Source: JACJXF01 sp964349045 (GTDB lineage Bacteria; Bacteroidota; Bacteroidia; Bacteroidales; GCA-2748055). Taken from it: a stretch of 12,160 nucleotides of DNA. Below the pieces are notes generated by a model. That model searched no databases. It was not told the origin of the DNA and saw nothing but the letters and a program-made list of their open reading frames with translations. Made by a program: the position numbers and the translations under genes. Below, one piece after another: positions 1 through 7,483 of this stretch (position 1 is the stretch's first letter; each line of letters begins with the position of its first letter). The stretch is from the NCBI GenBank assembly GCA_964349045.1, contig CAYGFI010000146.1, positions 1-12,160 of the forward strand, written 5' to 3'.

Positions 1-130
1 ACAATTATTTTTTAAAAAGGAAATAATTTTGGTGAATAAATTTAGAAAAACGTTGAACCGGGTTAATTTAAAAATTTTTCTAAACGCACAATGGTGAAGA
101 AAAAGAAATAAGCCAGATATGGCATATCAA
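1..130. other. Non-coding left edge, A/T-rich, two inverted repeats
   Basis: No coding region is visible in the first 130 bases, which lie downstream of the minus-strand membrane-protein gene ending at 131. Very A/T-rich. It contains an 8-bp inverted repeat (AATTATTT at 3-10, AAATAATT at 21-28) and a 10-bp one listed separately (41-50 / 75-84). Such repeats can arise by chance in DNA of this composition. Confidence 0.6.
41..84 (-). terminator. Possible terminator of the sigma/anti-sigma unit
   Basis: A perfect 10-bp inverted repeat, TTTAGAAAAA (41-50) and TTTTTCTAAA (75-84), encloses a 24-base loop. It lies 46 bases beyond the stop of the minus-strand gene ending at 131. Read on the minus strand, the stem is followed by a U-rich stretch (TTTATT). 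The stem is nearly all A/T and the loop is long, so a strong intrinsic terminator is doubtful. Confidence 0.3.
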
Positions 131-547
131 TTAAAATTGATGTTCTTCCCTTGTAATCAAGTTCTCAAAAACCAGTAAGGAAAGCACAGCAGCAGACCCG
201 ATTAAAATCATAGGCGACACTGAAATGTTTATAAGCTGGTGGAGGAAATCCGTAAATACTGAAGCAATTGAATGCATTAAGATACCAAGCGGTTCAAGGA
301 ATAGGAAGATTTTATTCATCAATACTGGTGAAACAGAAATGTACCATCCTCCCGCAATAACTGCAGGAATTGTAAGCAATAGCCAATAATAATTATAATT
401 AAAGGAAGCTTGCTTTACCACAGGAGCTTTAGCGGCAAAAACCGATTGCATAACCCGTTCTGTAAAGAGCGCTGAGGGTTCTTCCATAGGGGTATTTTTT
501 ACCAGTTCTCCCGTCAGCCTTTCGATTTCTTTATTATCATGTACCAT
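131..547 (-). CDS. Putative membrane anti-sigma factor (ECF partner)
   Basis: A 138-residue membrane protein with a charged cytoplasmic N-terminus (residues 1-50, including the segment SALFTERVMQSVF) followed by two or three hydrophobic segments: about 53-72, a less certain 79-105, and 111-129. The start ATG overlaps the 3' end of the upstream sigma-factor gene by 11 bases, so translation is probably coupled. Family knowledge: genes in this position usually encode the membrane anti-sigma factor that holds the ECF sigma factor inactive. No zinc-binding HxxxCxxC (ZAS) motif is seen, so the call rests on position, the short N-terminal domain and topology, not on a recognised domain. It could instead be an unrelated small membrane protein under control of the same sigma factor. 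Signal and regulon are unknown. Confidence 0.6.
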   Translation of the reverse strand: MVHDNKEIERLTGELVKNTPMEEPSALFTERVMQSVFAAKAPVVKQASFNYNYYWLLLTIPAVIAGGWYISVSPVLMNKIFLFLEPLGILMHSIASVFTDFLHQLINISVSPMILIGSAAVLSLLVFENLITREEHQF

Positions 548-1112
548 ATTCTTTTATTTTTTTATCATTGAATGCATATTGCAGCCTTTCCCAGAGGCGT
601 TTCCTGGCGCGGAAGAGTTTTATTTTCACATTCGATTCTGAATAAGAAGTTATTTCAACAATTTCCCTGATACTACATTCCTGTATGTAAAACAGGGTTA
701 TGAGGCTGCGTTCATCATCCGGGAGTTTATCGATGGCTTTCCTGACTATTGATTGTTGTTCCTGTTCATCCAGTTCATTAAGAAAACTCCCCGTTTCTTG
801 TATTTCCAGGTAATTGTAACGGGGCTCATCAATGGATAATGTATCCGGTTTCTTCTTCCGTAACCGCGAAACACTCTCGTTAAAAACAATCCTGTACAGC
901 CATGTTGAGAATTTGCACTGATGTTTAAAGCTTCCCAGCGACCGGTAAGCCTTTACAAAGGCATCATGGGCAATCTCCTCAGCATCCTCAGGTACTTTGA
1001 CCATTTTAAGGGCAAAAGTGTAAACCATACGTTTGTGCCTCTCTACCAATGTGGTATAGGCATGTGTATCACCATTCAGAACTCTGTCTATATAGTATTT
1101 GTCTTCTTGCAT
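537..1112 (-). CDS. ECF-family RNA polymerase sigma factor
   Basis: A 191-residue sigma-70 family protein of the ECF class, which directs RNA polymerase to a specialised promoter set. Region 2 spans about residues 22-88, with the segment PEDAEEIAHDAFVKAYRSL (region 2.2) followed by FSTWLYRIVFNES, typical of regions 2.3-2.4. Region 4 spans about 121-175, with LPDDERSLITLFYIQECSI leading into the helix-turn-helix segment SESNVKIKLFRARKRL. Regions 1.1 and 3 are absent, as expected for ECF factors. I chose the ATG at 1110-1112 because the usual family N-terminus (QEDKYYIDRVLNGD) begins there. An in-frame ATG at 1197-1199 would add 29 basic residues and cannot be excluded. The last bases overlap the putative anti-sigma gene. 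Autoregulation is common in this family, but no clear promoter motif was seen upstream. Confidence 0.92.
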   Translation of the reverse strand: MQEDKYYIDRVLNGDTHAYTTLVERHKRMVYTFALKMVKVPEDAEEIAHDAFVKAYRSLGSFKHQCKFSTWLYRIVFNESVSRLRKKKPDTLSIDEPRYNYLEIQETGSFLNELDEQEQQSIVRKAIDKLPDDERSLITLFYIQECSIREIVEITSYSESNVKIKLFRARKRLWERLQYAFNDKKIKEYGT

Positions 1113-1283
1113 CTGTGAAGTAATAGACGCTGGTAGTCGGAATAAAGTTACAAGTATTTTGTTGTTGGCCCTTCTAAATCTCTTCCGGGAGAGACTCATT
1201 TTAGTAATAATTGTACTTAAGCCTTTAATTCAGAGCCGATTATCATAGTAAAACTATTATATATTATTGAAATAAAAATATTC

Positions 1284-1319
1284 TTTGGAAGGATTTTTAC
1301 TTAATAATTTATATTTCTG
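1284..1319 (+). promoter_or_regulatory. Possible promoter of the small membrane-protein gene
   Basis: TTTG at 1284-1287 and TATTTCTG at 1312-1319 resemble the Bacteroidota -33 (TTTG) and -7 (TAnnTTTG) boxes. The -7 box has one mismatch and the 24-base gap exceeds the usual 19-21, so this is weak. It lies in the divergent region between the sigma gene and the gene starting at 1388. Confidence 0.22.
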
Positions 1320-1387
1320 TAACCGAATTTCCATACCCATCGTCAAAGATTGTGAACGACAAATACAAACCTTTTAAATTTATTATC

Positions 1388-1723
1388 ATGAATGACATTA
1401 GCGAATTATTAATGGCTGCCATTGTTTTTGCGGCACTTTACGGGGCATTGCAATTGTTTGTCAGACGTAAAGAAAGACTATTATTAATTGAAAAGGGAAT
1501 GAATTCCCCGGAATTGAAATCGGATTTGCCCGTTTTTTCCGGTCTGAAATTCGGCCTCTTTTTTATCGGGATTGGAATTGGGGTGCTGATTGCCAGTATT
1601 CTCACCGCTTTAATTCTTATTGAACCGGAAGTAGCATATTTCTCGATGATATTTCTGTTTGGGGGACTGGCGCTTGTGATTCATCACATTATAGACAAGA
1701 AACAGAAGCAAAAACAGGACTGA
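1388..1723 (+). CDS. DUF6249-like small membrane protein
   Basis: A 111-residue protein with three predicted membrane helices (about 5-24, 52-79 and 81-100). Between helices 1 and 2 is a basic cytoplasmic-type loop with the motif RRKERLLLIEKGMNSPEL (26-43), followed by a basic tail ending KKQKQKQD. The R-K-E-R-x-x-L-I-E-K-G pattern plus three helices is what I associate with the Bacteroidota family DUF6249, whose function is unknown. The ATG at 1388 was chosen over an upstream in-frame GTG at 1352 because it sits directly before the conserved start and first helix, behind an A/T-rich leader. It is divergent from the ECF sigma gene, so it may be a target or modulator of that system, but only position suggests this. 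It converges on the receptor gene ending at 1774, and I see no convincing terminator in the 50 bases between. Confidence 0.75.
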   Translation: MNDISELLMAAIVFAALYGALQLFVRRKERLLLIEKGMNSPELKSDLPVFSGLKFGLFFIGIGIGVLIASILTALILIEPEVAYFSMIFLFGGLALVIHHIIDKKQKQKQD

Positions 1724-1773
1724 TTTTGTGTTAATGTTTCCAAAAACGGAATCGGAGATGATAAGGGTTTTCA

Positions 1774-4035
1774 TTAAAAATCGATTGAAATTCCTAAAAA
1801 ATAATTCCTCGGTAATCCCGGGTAATAATACCGTGGTTCAGCCCCTCCGAAGGAAGGGGCATTTACCAGGATCATTCCCGCAAAGTTTTTGTCAAAAAGA
1901 TTTTTTACTCCCCCGTAAAAATGTATCGTTTGATTCTTTTGACCTATATTAATTGTATAATCCAGTCGCAAATCAGTTATCTGCCAGCTTTCATAATCAT
2001 TACTGTTTGAATCGTTGATGAACTGTCTCCCTGTAAACTTATGAAGTATGGTAAATTCGAGACTTTTAAGAAATTTTAACCGGAGTGTATTATTCAGAAT
2101 GGTTGAAGGAATGCCGGGTAATTTCTTACCGGAATAGTCTGTGTTATTGTCTGAGAAATCATTAAAACTATTTATGGACGCAGTCAGGGAGGATGTTAAG
2201 GTTAATTCGGTTTTATCCTTGAATTCAGGGGATAGCAGATTAACCCTGATCATAGTTTCCAGACCGGAGTGACTGGTTTTACCGGCATTTATCCCTGAAA
2301 ATATTTCCTCGCTGATGCGCCGGGTTACCAGCAGGTTGCTTAGTGCAATATGGTACAAGGTAAAATCATAGCTGATTTTCCTGCTAATTGCATTTCCGCG
2401 AATTCCTGCATCGAAATTCCAACCGGTTTCGGGTTTCAGAGCGGTATTTATCTGTCCGCCGGGTAACAGTGTTTCTTCTAGGGATGGCGCTGAGAACCCA
2501 TGTCCCACGCTGGCATGGAGGCTTATATCCCGGCCGGTAAGGTAATTGATTCCCAGTCGGGGTGAAAATGTGGGCTCATACGAATATTTTCCGGACAGAT
2601 CAAGACTATCTGCAATGAACAAATCCTCCAGGGAATAATTCAGAATATTCATACTCAGACCAATCTCTGCTGTGAACTTATTCCCGGGTTTATATCTGGC
2701 CAGGGTGGATGTATTCAGGTAAAATCTTTTTTCCCGGTTATCGGCCATCAGGTTTCCCTGCTCTCCCCCGATAGTTTCAAAAACTCTCCAATTAAAACCT
2801 TCCAGGAAAACCTCACCTCCGGCCATGAACTCAAATTTACCGGTTGTTAAATGAAGGTGTTCACTGAAACCTGCGGACTTAGAATTTTCGTCCAGAATAT
2901 TAAAAGGCCGGGATTCGTATGGGTCTGATAAAGATACAAATACAGCAGACCTGTTGAACAAACCCGGTTTCACATTGGTTTCGGATGAAACTCCCATGAG
3001 CAGCTTTTTATACTGTTCATATCCATTAATTGCCAGCCAGTTAGGCGCTGCGAGCTTTGGATCCGACGTAAAACTTGTTAAAGTAACTGAACTGGGAATT
3101 TCTGCTTCCACATCCGTATAGAGCAGGATGAACTTCAGTCCGGTTTGATTAAAATTACGTCCCGAGGAAAACAGAAGTGAATTCCTTAAAAACCTGCTAT
3201 TTTGCCTGTAACCTGCACTTCGGGAATTTGAATAAACGAGTGAAATTGTTCCTTTATCCGATTTATATCCCGACCGGATAAAAGATCTGTATGTACCAAA
3301 AGAACCGGCTTCGAAATTTATTTTAAGTGAAAGCCGATCATCTTCAGGTTGATACGAATAGAGCCTGATGGCGCCTCCCAGACCTGATCCATAGGCAGCC
3401 GAGGATGGACCTTTCAGAACCTCGATACGACTGATAGAGGCTATATCAATATCTTCAATAGTTGTGGTTCCATCTCCAGAAGTCAGTGGGATAAAATCAA
3501 GGTATGCACGAATACGGTTTGAGGAATAAGGACTTCGGGAGCCAATTCCACGTATGATGAGACGGTTTGTATTATAACCACCGCCTGCCATATAAAGTCC
3601 CGGAACCTGGTTTATGGCATCATTCAGTACCATACCATTGTGAACCTGCAGATTCTGATGCGTTAATGAGCTTACTGAACCGGTTGAACGCCTTATGCTC
3701 CCGGGTAAGCCCGATACTGAAATTACTAATTCCTGTATTGCCCTGGGGTCTGGTTCAAGACCGGCCATTACTGATACCTGCTTACCTGAAATATCAATTG
3801 AGAGCGGTTTATATCCCACGTAAGAAATCTGCAGATTTTTGATACTCCCGTTAGCCGGGTCAAAAGTAAAATATCCGTCAGTATTACTGATCGTTGCCAG
3901 GCCGGTATTTGTAATTACAGTTGAGCCTTCAAGTCCGGCGCCGGTTTGCAAATCGAAAACCCGCCCGCTGATTTGCGCAAGAGCAACAGTGGAAATGAAA
4001 AAACATTGTAAAACAGAAATGAAAAGCTTTTTCAT
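1774..4035 (-). CDS. TonB-dependent outer-membrane receptor
   Basis: A 753-residue TonB-dependent receptor that would import a specific ligand across the outer membrane using TonB-ExbBD energy. Residues 1-20 form a signal peptide (likely cut after ALA, before Gln21). Residues 22-92 are a carboxypeptidase-D-like beta-sandwich, common at the N-terminus of Bacteroidota receptors (ISGRVFDLQTGAGLEGSTV). A TonB-box-like segment QELVISVS follows at 101-108, then the plug at about 115-227 ending in the signature IEVLKGPSSAAYGSGLGGA. The rest is the 22-strand barrel, including GHGFSAPSLEET and ALKPETGWNFDAGIRG, closing with terminal Phe in FLGISIDF. At this length, and with no SusD-type gene nearby, it resembles iron-siderophore or cobalamin-type receptors more than SusC. 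The start is 24 bases after the stop of an esterase gene, so the two are probably co-transcribed. The ligand cannot be read from sequence. Confidence 0.93.
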   Translation of the reverse strand: MKKLFISVLQCFFISTVALAQISGRVFDLQTGAGLEGSTVITNTGLATISNTDGYFTFDPANGSIKNLQISYVGYKPLSIDISGKQVSVMAGLEPDPRAIQELVISVSGLPGSIRRSTGSVSSLTHQNLQVHNGMVLNDAINQVPGLYMAGGGYNTNRLIIRGIGSRSPYSSNRIRAYLDFIPLTSGDGTTTIEDIDIASISRIEVLKGPSSAAYGSGLGGAIRLYSYQPEDDRLSLKINFEAGSFGTYRSFIRSGYKSDKGTISLVYSNSRSAGYRQNSRFLRNSLLFSSGRNFNQTGLKFILLYTDVEAEIPSSVTLTSFTSDPKLAAPNWLAINGYEQYKKLLMGVSSETNVKPGLFNRSAVFVSLSDPYESRPFNILDENSKSAGFSEHLHLTTGKFEFMAGGEVFLEGFNWRVFETIGGEQGNLMADNREKRFYLNTSTLARYKPGNKFTAEIGLSMNILNYSLEDLFIADSLDLSGKYSYEPTFSPRLGINYLTGRDISLHASVGHGFSAPSLEETLLPGGQINTALKPETGWNFDAGIRGNAISRKISYDFTLYHIALSNLLVTRRISEEIFSGINAGKTSHSGLETMIRVNLLSPEFKDKTELTLTSSLTASINSFNDFSDNNTDYSGKKLPGIPSTILNNTLRLKFLKSLEFTILHKFTGRQFINDSNSNDYESWQITDLRLDYTINIGQKNQTIHFYGGVKNLFDKNFAGMILVNAPSFGGAEPRYYYPGLPRNYFLGISIDF

Positions 4036-4059
4036 TTGCTATCCGGATAATCGTTTTCG

Positions 4060-4923
4060 TTATTGCTGGTGGAAACTGCCGGAAACAAATTTCAGTACTT
4101 CAGGCAGAGATTCTCTCCAATAAGTCCAGTTATGAGCTCCGTCCCTCACCCTGTATTCGTGAGGAATTTCTTTTTTACGAATCGCGATATGAAGCAAAGC
4201 GTTTCCTTCATAAAGAAAATCATCGTCACCACAATCGATATACCAACGTACCTGGTTTTTCTGATCATCAGGCATGTTTTCCACAAGGTAAACAGCATCA
4301 TGGTTTTTAAAATAGGAATCAATTTCTTCAGGGGAAAGTTTCAGGGTAGCAAGCTCAGATGCCAGTCTGTCCCTGTTTTCATTAAATCTTTGAACAGAAG
4401 CGCTTAGAGGACATGCAGATGAAAACAATTCGGGGTGATGAAGTGCATAGATGGCAGTCCCTCCCCCACCCATGGATAAGCCTGCAATAGCGCGGTACCT
4501 TTTTTCAGTCCGGATTCTATAGGATTTCTCAATATAGGGGATAAATTCCTTGAAGAAAAAATCTTCATAGGGGAAATCTCCCCCGATACTGTTAAAATAG
4601 CCCCTTTTACCGGTATTTGCATCCGGCATTACAATGATCATTGGAGTTGAAATTCCATCCCGGATTGCTTTATCGGCAATATAACCCACTTCACCAAATT
4701 GCACCCAGCCTGCCTGGTCGTCGCCTGCTCCGTGAAGGAGGTAAAGGACGGGATAACTGCGGCTTGATGATTCATAATCAGGTGGAAGGTATATGGAATA
4801 CTTCCTTTCCATGGTTAGTATCTTACTTTGAAGGGAGAGGTTGTCGGATACTTTTCCATACTGGGCAAAAAGAAGCGCCGGGAGTACCAGGAAATTGAGG
4901 TAAAGTGGAAGGTGTTTTTTCAT
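4060..4923 (-). CDS. Secreted esterase, esterase-D/CE1-like alpha/beta hydrolase
   Basis: A 287-residue alpha/beta hydrolase of the putative-esterase superfamily (esterase D, feruloyl and acetyl-xylan esterases, and enterochelin esterases). Residues 1-20 look like a signal peptide (MKKHLPLYLNFLVLPALLFA, then QYGK), so it acts in the periplasm or outside. The oxyanion-hole segment LLHGAGDDQAGW is at 62-73. The nucleophile elbow GLSMGG gives Ser150, His264 in DGAHNWTYW is the likely catalytic histidine, and one of Asp233-235 in CGDDDF the likely acid. An in-frame GTG at 4957-4959 would extend the N-terminus by 12 residues, but it falls inside a repeat array and would bury the signal peptide, so the ATG at 4921-4923 is preferred. 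It is followed after 24 bases by a TonB-dependent receptor, suggesting one pathway for an ester ligand. Feruloyl/acetyl esterase and siderophore esterase are both possible; the substrate is not determined. Confidence 0.88.
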   Translation of the reverse strand: MKKHLPLYLNFLVLPALLFAQYGKVSDNLSLQSKILTMERKYSIYLPPDYESSSRSYPVLYLLHGAGDDQAGWVQFGEVGYIADKAIRDGISTPMIIVMPDANTGKRGYFNSIGGDFPYEDFFFKEFIPYIEKSYRIRTEKRYRAIAGLSMGGGGTAIYALHHPELFSSACPLSASVQRFNENRDRLASELATLKLSPEEIDSYFKNHDAVYLVENMPDDQKNQVRWYIDCGDDDFLYEGNALLHIAIRKKEIPHEYRVRDGAHNWTYWRESLPEVLKFVSGSFHQQ

Positions 4924-4950
4924 AGTTGCATTTTTTAGTGGTTGGATATT

Positions 4951-5100
4951 TTTGTTCACAGGGCGTTGCCCTGTGTTGTGATGTATCGGGCTTTCAGCCC
5001 TTTGTTCACAGGACGTTGCCCTGTGTTTTGATGCATCGGGCTTTCAGCCCTTTTGTTACAGGGCGTTGCCCTGTGTTTTGATGTATCGGGCTTTCAGCCC
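4951..5100. repeat. Three tandem 50-bp units, two hairpins each
   Basis: Three units at 4951-5000, 5001-5050 and 5051-5100, differing by only a few bases. Each unit holds a GC-rich palindrome CACAGGGC-GTT-GCCCTGTG (8-bp stem in unit 1) and a second, GGGCT-TTC-AGCCC (5-bp stem), joined by an A/T-rich linker. Unit 2 has one change in the first stem, leaving an A-C mismatch in plus-strand RNA but a G-U pair in minus-strand RNA. Unit 3 has a 7-bp stem. The array lies between the relA stop (5129) and the esterase start (4923), both on the minus strand, where it would be transcribed if relA reads through. I recall similar palindromic repeats as multicopy intergenic elements in Bacteroidota genomes; copy number here cannot be tested from one window. 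Confidence 0.95.
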
Positions 5101-5128
5101 TTTTGGTATCTTTTTTTATTGGCATGAG

Positions 5129-7324
5129 TTATTCGATTCTTTTTACTGACATAACTCCTTTTACTTTGTTGATTTTTTTAATAAGGGTATTGAGGTGAAT
5201 CGTGTCACTTACGAATACAGTAAGGGTTCCTTCGAAGAGTCCGTCGTTACTGTCGATAGCAATAGATCTCATATTTACCCTCAGATCCCTGGAGATTACG
5301 TCAGAGATATTACTTACAATTCCTATATCATCAACCCCTGTGATGCGGATGGTAGACAGAAAGGTACGATTTCCTTCTGATTGCCTCCACCGTGCTTTTA
5401 CAATGCGGTATCCGTATTTGGAAATAAGTTGTTTGGCGTTTGGGCAATTCAGTCGATGAATTGTAATTCCTGTACCAATTGTCACAAATCCAAACACCCC
5501 ATCTCCAAAAATAGGGTTGCAGCATTTGCCTAACCTGTATTCCACGTTTGACAAACGGTTATCGATAATCAGATAATCATCTCCTTCGGCCTGTGTGTTT
5601 TTTATAAGTTTTTCCAGGGCATCCCCTTCGATAGGCACCGGTTTACCCTCAGCCTGTTTTTCATCATCGGTGACAATATTCTTTATTTCAGGTAAATCGA
5701 GCCTTTCAGTGGCAATATCGTAATAAAGGTCAATGGCATCGTTGTATTTGTAATGATGGAGTAACCTCCGGATATAAATATCATGAAATTCAATTTTCCA
5801 GTTTTTGAAACGGCGTTTAAGAATTTCTTTCCCATTTTCCGCTTCTTTAAGTTTATCTTCTTTCAGGGCCAGTTTTATTTTGGCTTTTGCTTTTGAAGTA
5901 ACTACAAAATTCATCCAATCCTGTTTGGGTTTTTGAGTTTTGGACCGGATAATCTCGACCTTATCGCCGTTTTTCATGGGATAACGGATGGGTACATTTT
6001 TACCATTTACTCTTGCTCCCACGCAGCTTGAACCGACAGCAGTATGAACTTCAAATGCAAAATCAAGGACTGTGGCGCCCTCGGGAAATTTTTTCAAATC
6101 GCCATTAGGAGTAAAAACAAAAATTTCTTTCGTGTAGAGGTTTAATTTGAAGTCGTCGATAAGATTAACCGCGTCTGTTTCAGGATTTTCAAGTAATTCC
6201 CTAACCTTGGTAAGCCATTCATCTACACCTTTTTCTCCCTTGATACCCTTGTATTTCCAGTGTGCAGCAAAACCCTTCTCAGCGATTTCGTCCATCCGTC
6301 GACTCCTGATCTGTACTTCCACCCAATCCCCGCCCGGAACTACAACAGTAGCATGAAGGGATTCATACCCGTTGCTGCGGGGAACTGATATCCAGTCGCG
6401 CATGCGCTCGGTATTCGGTGTATAAAAATCCGTTATGATGGAAAAAACCTTCCAGCAATCTGCCTTTTCATTTTTAAGGGGAGTTTCGAGGATAATACGG
6501 ATAGCGAATTTGTCATATATCTCTTCGAAATCGACCTTTTGTTTTTTCATTTTTTTCCAGATGGAAGAGATCGCTTTTGGCCGGCCCTTAATTTCGGCGC
6601 TCATTCCCTGCTTTTTCAGTTCAGTTTCAATGGGTAAGATAAATTCCTTTATGAATTTGGTGCGTTTAGTGTCGGTTGCTTTTAACTTTTCAGAAATTTC
6701 ATTATATATCTCAGGTTCAAGATATTTCATAGAAATGTCTTCCATTTCAGACATCATGTTATATAGTCCAAGCCTGTGAGCCAGAGGCGAATAAATATAG
6801 CTTGTTTCTGATGCAATACCTATTCTTTGTTCGAACGGGAGTTGGTCGAGCATCCGCATCCGGTACAATCGTTCAGCGAGTCTGATTAAAATAACTCTTA
6901 AATCGGAAGCCAGTGTGAGGATCAGGTTGCGCAGGTTTTCGGCCTGAGAGGATGTTTTTTCTGTTTTTATACCGGATATTTTGCTGAGTCCACCGGTAAT
7001 TTCAGCAACTTTATCACCGAATTTCTGAGATAATGCAGGAAGAGAAAACTCGTGTTCATCAACGAATTCAAATATCAGGGCCGCGATTATACTGGTACCG
7101 CCGAGACCGATTTCCCTTGCCACGATCCGGGCCACTGAAAGAGAGTGAAAGATGGTATACTCTCCCATTCTCCTGGGAGTTTTTTTACAAGCTTCATTCA
7201 CCATTTCAAATGCAATCCGGATACTTTTTATTTCTTCCGGGGAAGAGATGGCATTACAGTCCTTCAGTAAATGACGGTATTCAGAGAGTATCTTTTTTTC
7301 GAGTTCTGAATATGAGGTTTGCAT
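5129..7324 (-). CDS. relA: RelA/SpoT (p)ppGpp synthetase, hydrolase site degenerate
   Basis: A 731-residue long-form RelA/SpoT protein that would make the (p)ppGpp alarmone from ATP and GDP/GTP in the cytoplasm. Order: HD-type hydrolase domain about 40-200, synthetase about 240-360, TGS about 395-465 (FVFTPNGDLKKFPEGATVLDF), helical region, Cys-containing zinc-finger-like segment about 595-630 (GKCCNPIFGDG, IHRLNCPN), and ACT about 655-731. The synthetase keeps key residues: GRPK (247-250), Tyr270-Asp271, RMRDWISVPRSNGYESLHAT (from 307) and Glu336 in VEVQIR. The hydrolase site is altered: His60 remains, but the HD pair is Phe85-Glu86, the following ED is Asp89-Glu90, and the LADRLHNMRT-type motif reads LAERLYRMRM (Glu151, Tyr154, Arg155, Met158). 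This predicts a synthetase-only enzyme. Bacteroidota usually carry a second, bifunctional Rel that would supply hydrolysis. The ATG at 7322-7324 has a candidate promoter about 35 bases upstream. Confidence 0.93.
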   Translation of the reverse strand: MQTSYSELEKKILSEYRHLLKDCNAISSPEEIKSIRIAFEMVNEACKKTPRRMGEYTIFHSLSVARIVAREIGLGGTSIIAALIFEFVDEHEFSLPALSQKFGDKVAEITGGLSKISGIKTEKTSSQAENLRNLILTLASDLRVILIRLAERLYRMRMLDQLPFEQRIGIASETSYIYSPLAHRLGLYNMMSEMEDISMKYLEPEIYNEISEKLKATDTKRTKFIKEFILPIETELKKQGMSAEIKGRPKAISSIWKKMKKQKVDFEEIYDKFAIRIILETPLKNEKADCWKVFSIITDFYTPNTERMRDWISVPRSNGYESLHATVVVPGGDWVEVQIRSRRMDEIAEKGFAAHWKYKGIKGEKGVDEWLTKVRELLENPETDAVNLIDDFKLNLYTKEIFVFTPNGDLKKFPEGATVLDFAFEVHTAVGSSCVGARVNGKNVPIRYPMKNGDKVEIIRSKTQKPKQDWMNFVVTSKAKAKIKLALKEDKLKEAENGKEILKRRFKNWKIEFHDIYIRRLLHHYKYNDAIDLYYDIATERLDLPEIKNIVTDDEKQAEGKPVPIEGDALEKLIKNTQAEGDDYLIIDNRLSNVEYRLGKCCNPIFGDGVFGFVTIGTGITIHRLNCPNAKQLISKYGYRIVKARWRQSEGNRTFLSTIRITGVDDIGIVSNISDVISRDLRVNMRSIAIDSNDGLFEGTLTVFVSDTIHLNTLIKKINKVKGVMSVKRIE

Positions 7325-7359
7325 AAAAATCCTGTTAAATAATCTGCATTCTGATCATT

Positions 7360-7392
7360 CAAATATAGGAACTTTATGATAAAACTTATAAA
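7360..7392 (-). promoter_or_regulatory. Candidate relA promoter
   Basis: Read on the minus strand, TTTA (7392-7389), a 21-base spacer and TATATTTG (7367-7360) match the Bacteroidota housekeeping promoter (TTTG, 19-21 bases, TAnnTTTG) with a perfect -7 box and one mismatch at -33. Transcription would start near 7354, giving a leader of about 30 bases before the relA ATG. It would let relA be expressed apart from the permease gene ending 160 bases upstream. Confidence 0.5.
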
Positions 7393-7483
7393 GATTAATA
7401 TCCTGCCCTTTCGCAATAATTGGAGGAATCAGATTTATTGTAAATGCCCCATCACAACTATATCACCAGGAGGCGGGACTGCC

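Noticed and set aside
1113..1199. 29-residue N-terminal extension of the sigma factor
   Set aside because: Basic sequence outside the usual ECF N-terminus; the internal ATG at 1112 matches typical family length. Kept as an alternative.
1841..1860. GC-rich hairpin GCCCCTCC-GAA-GGAAGGGGC, terminator-like
   Set aside because: It lies inside the receptor coding sequence near its 3' end, has a bulge, and is not followed by a U-run.
4947..4954. TATTTTTG matching the -7 consensus on the plus strand
   Set aside because: It points away from the esterase into the repeat array, has no TTTG at the proper spacing, and no plus-strand gene follows.
4924..4959. Upstream GTG (4957-4959) as the esterase start
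   Set aside because: It lies inside the repeat array, and adding 12 residues would bury a clear signal peptide that begins at the ATG at 4921-4923.
4951..5100. CRISPR array
   Set aside because: Only three units, the whole 50-base period is repeated with no unique spacers, and no cas gene is present.
6435..6779. Open plus-strand frame of over 100 codons opposite relA
   Set aside because: It is antisense to a strongly supported gene with clear conserved domains and has no recognisable protein features.
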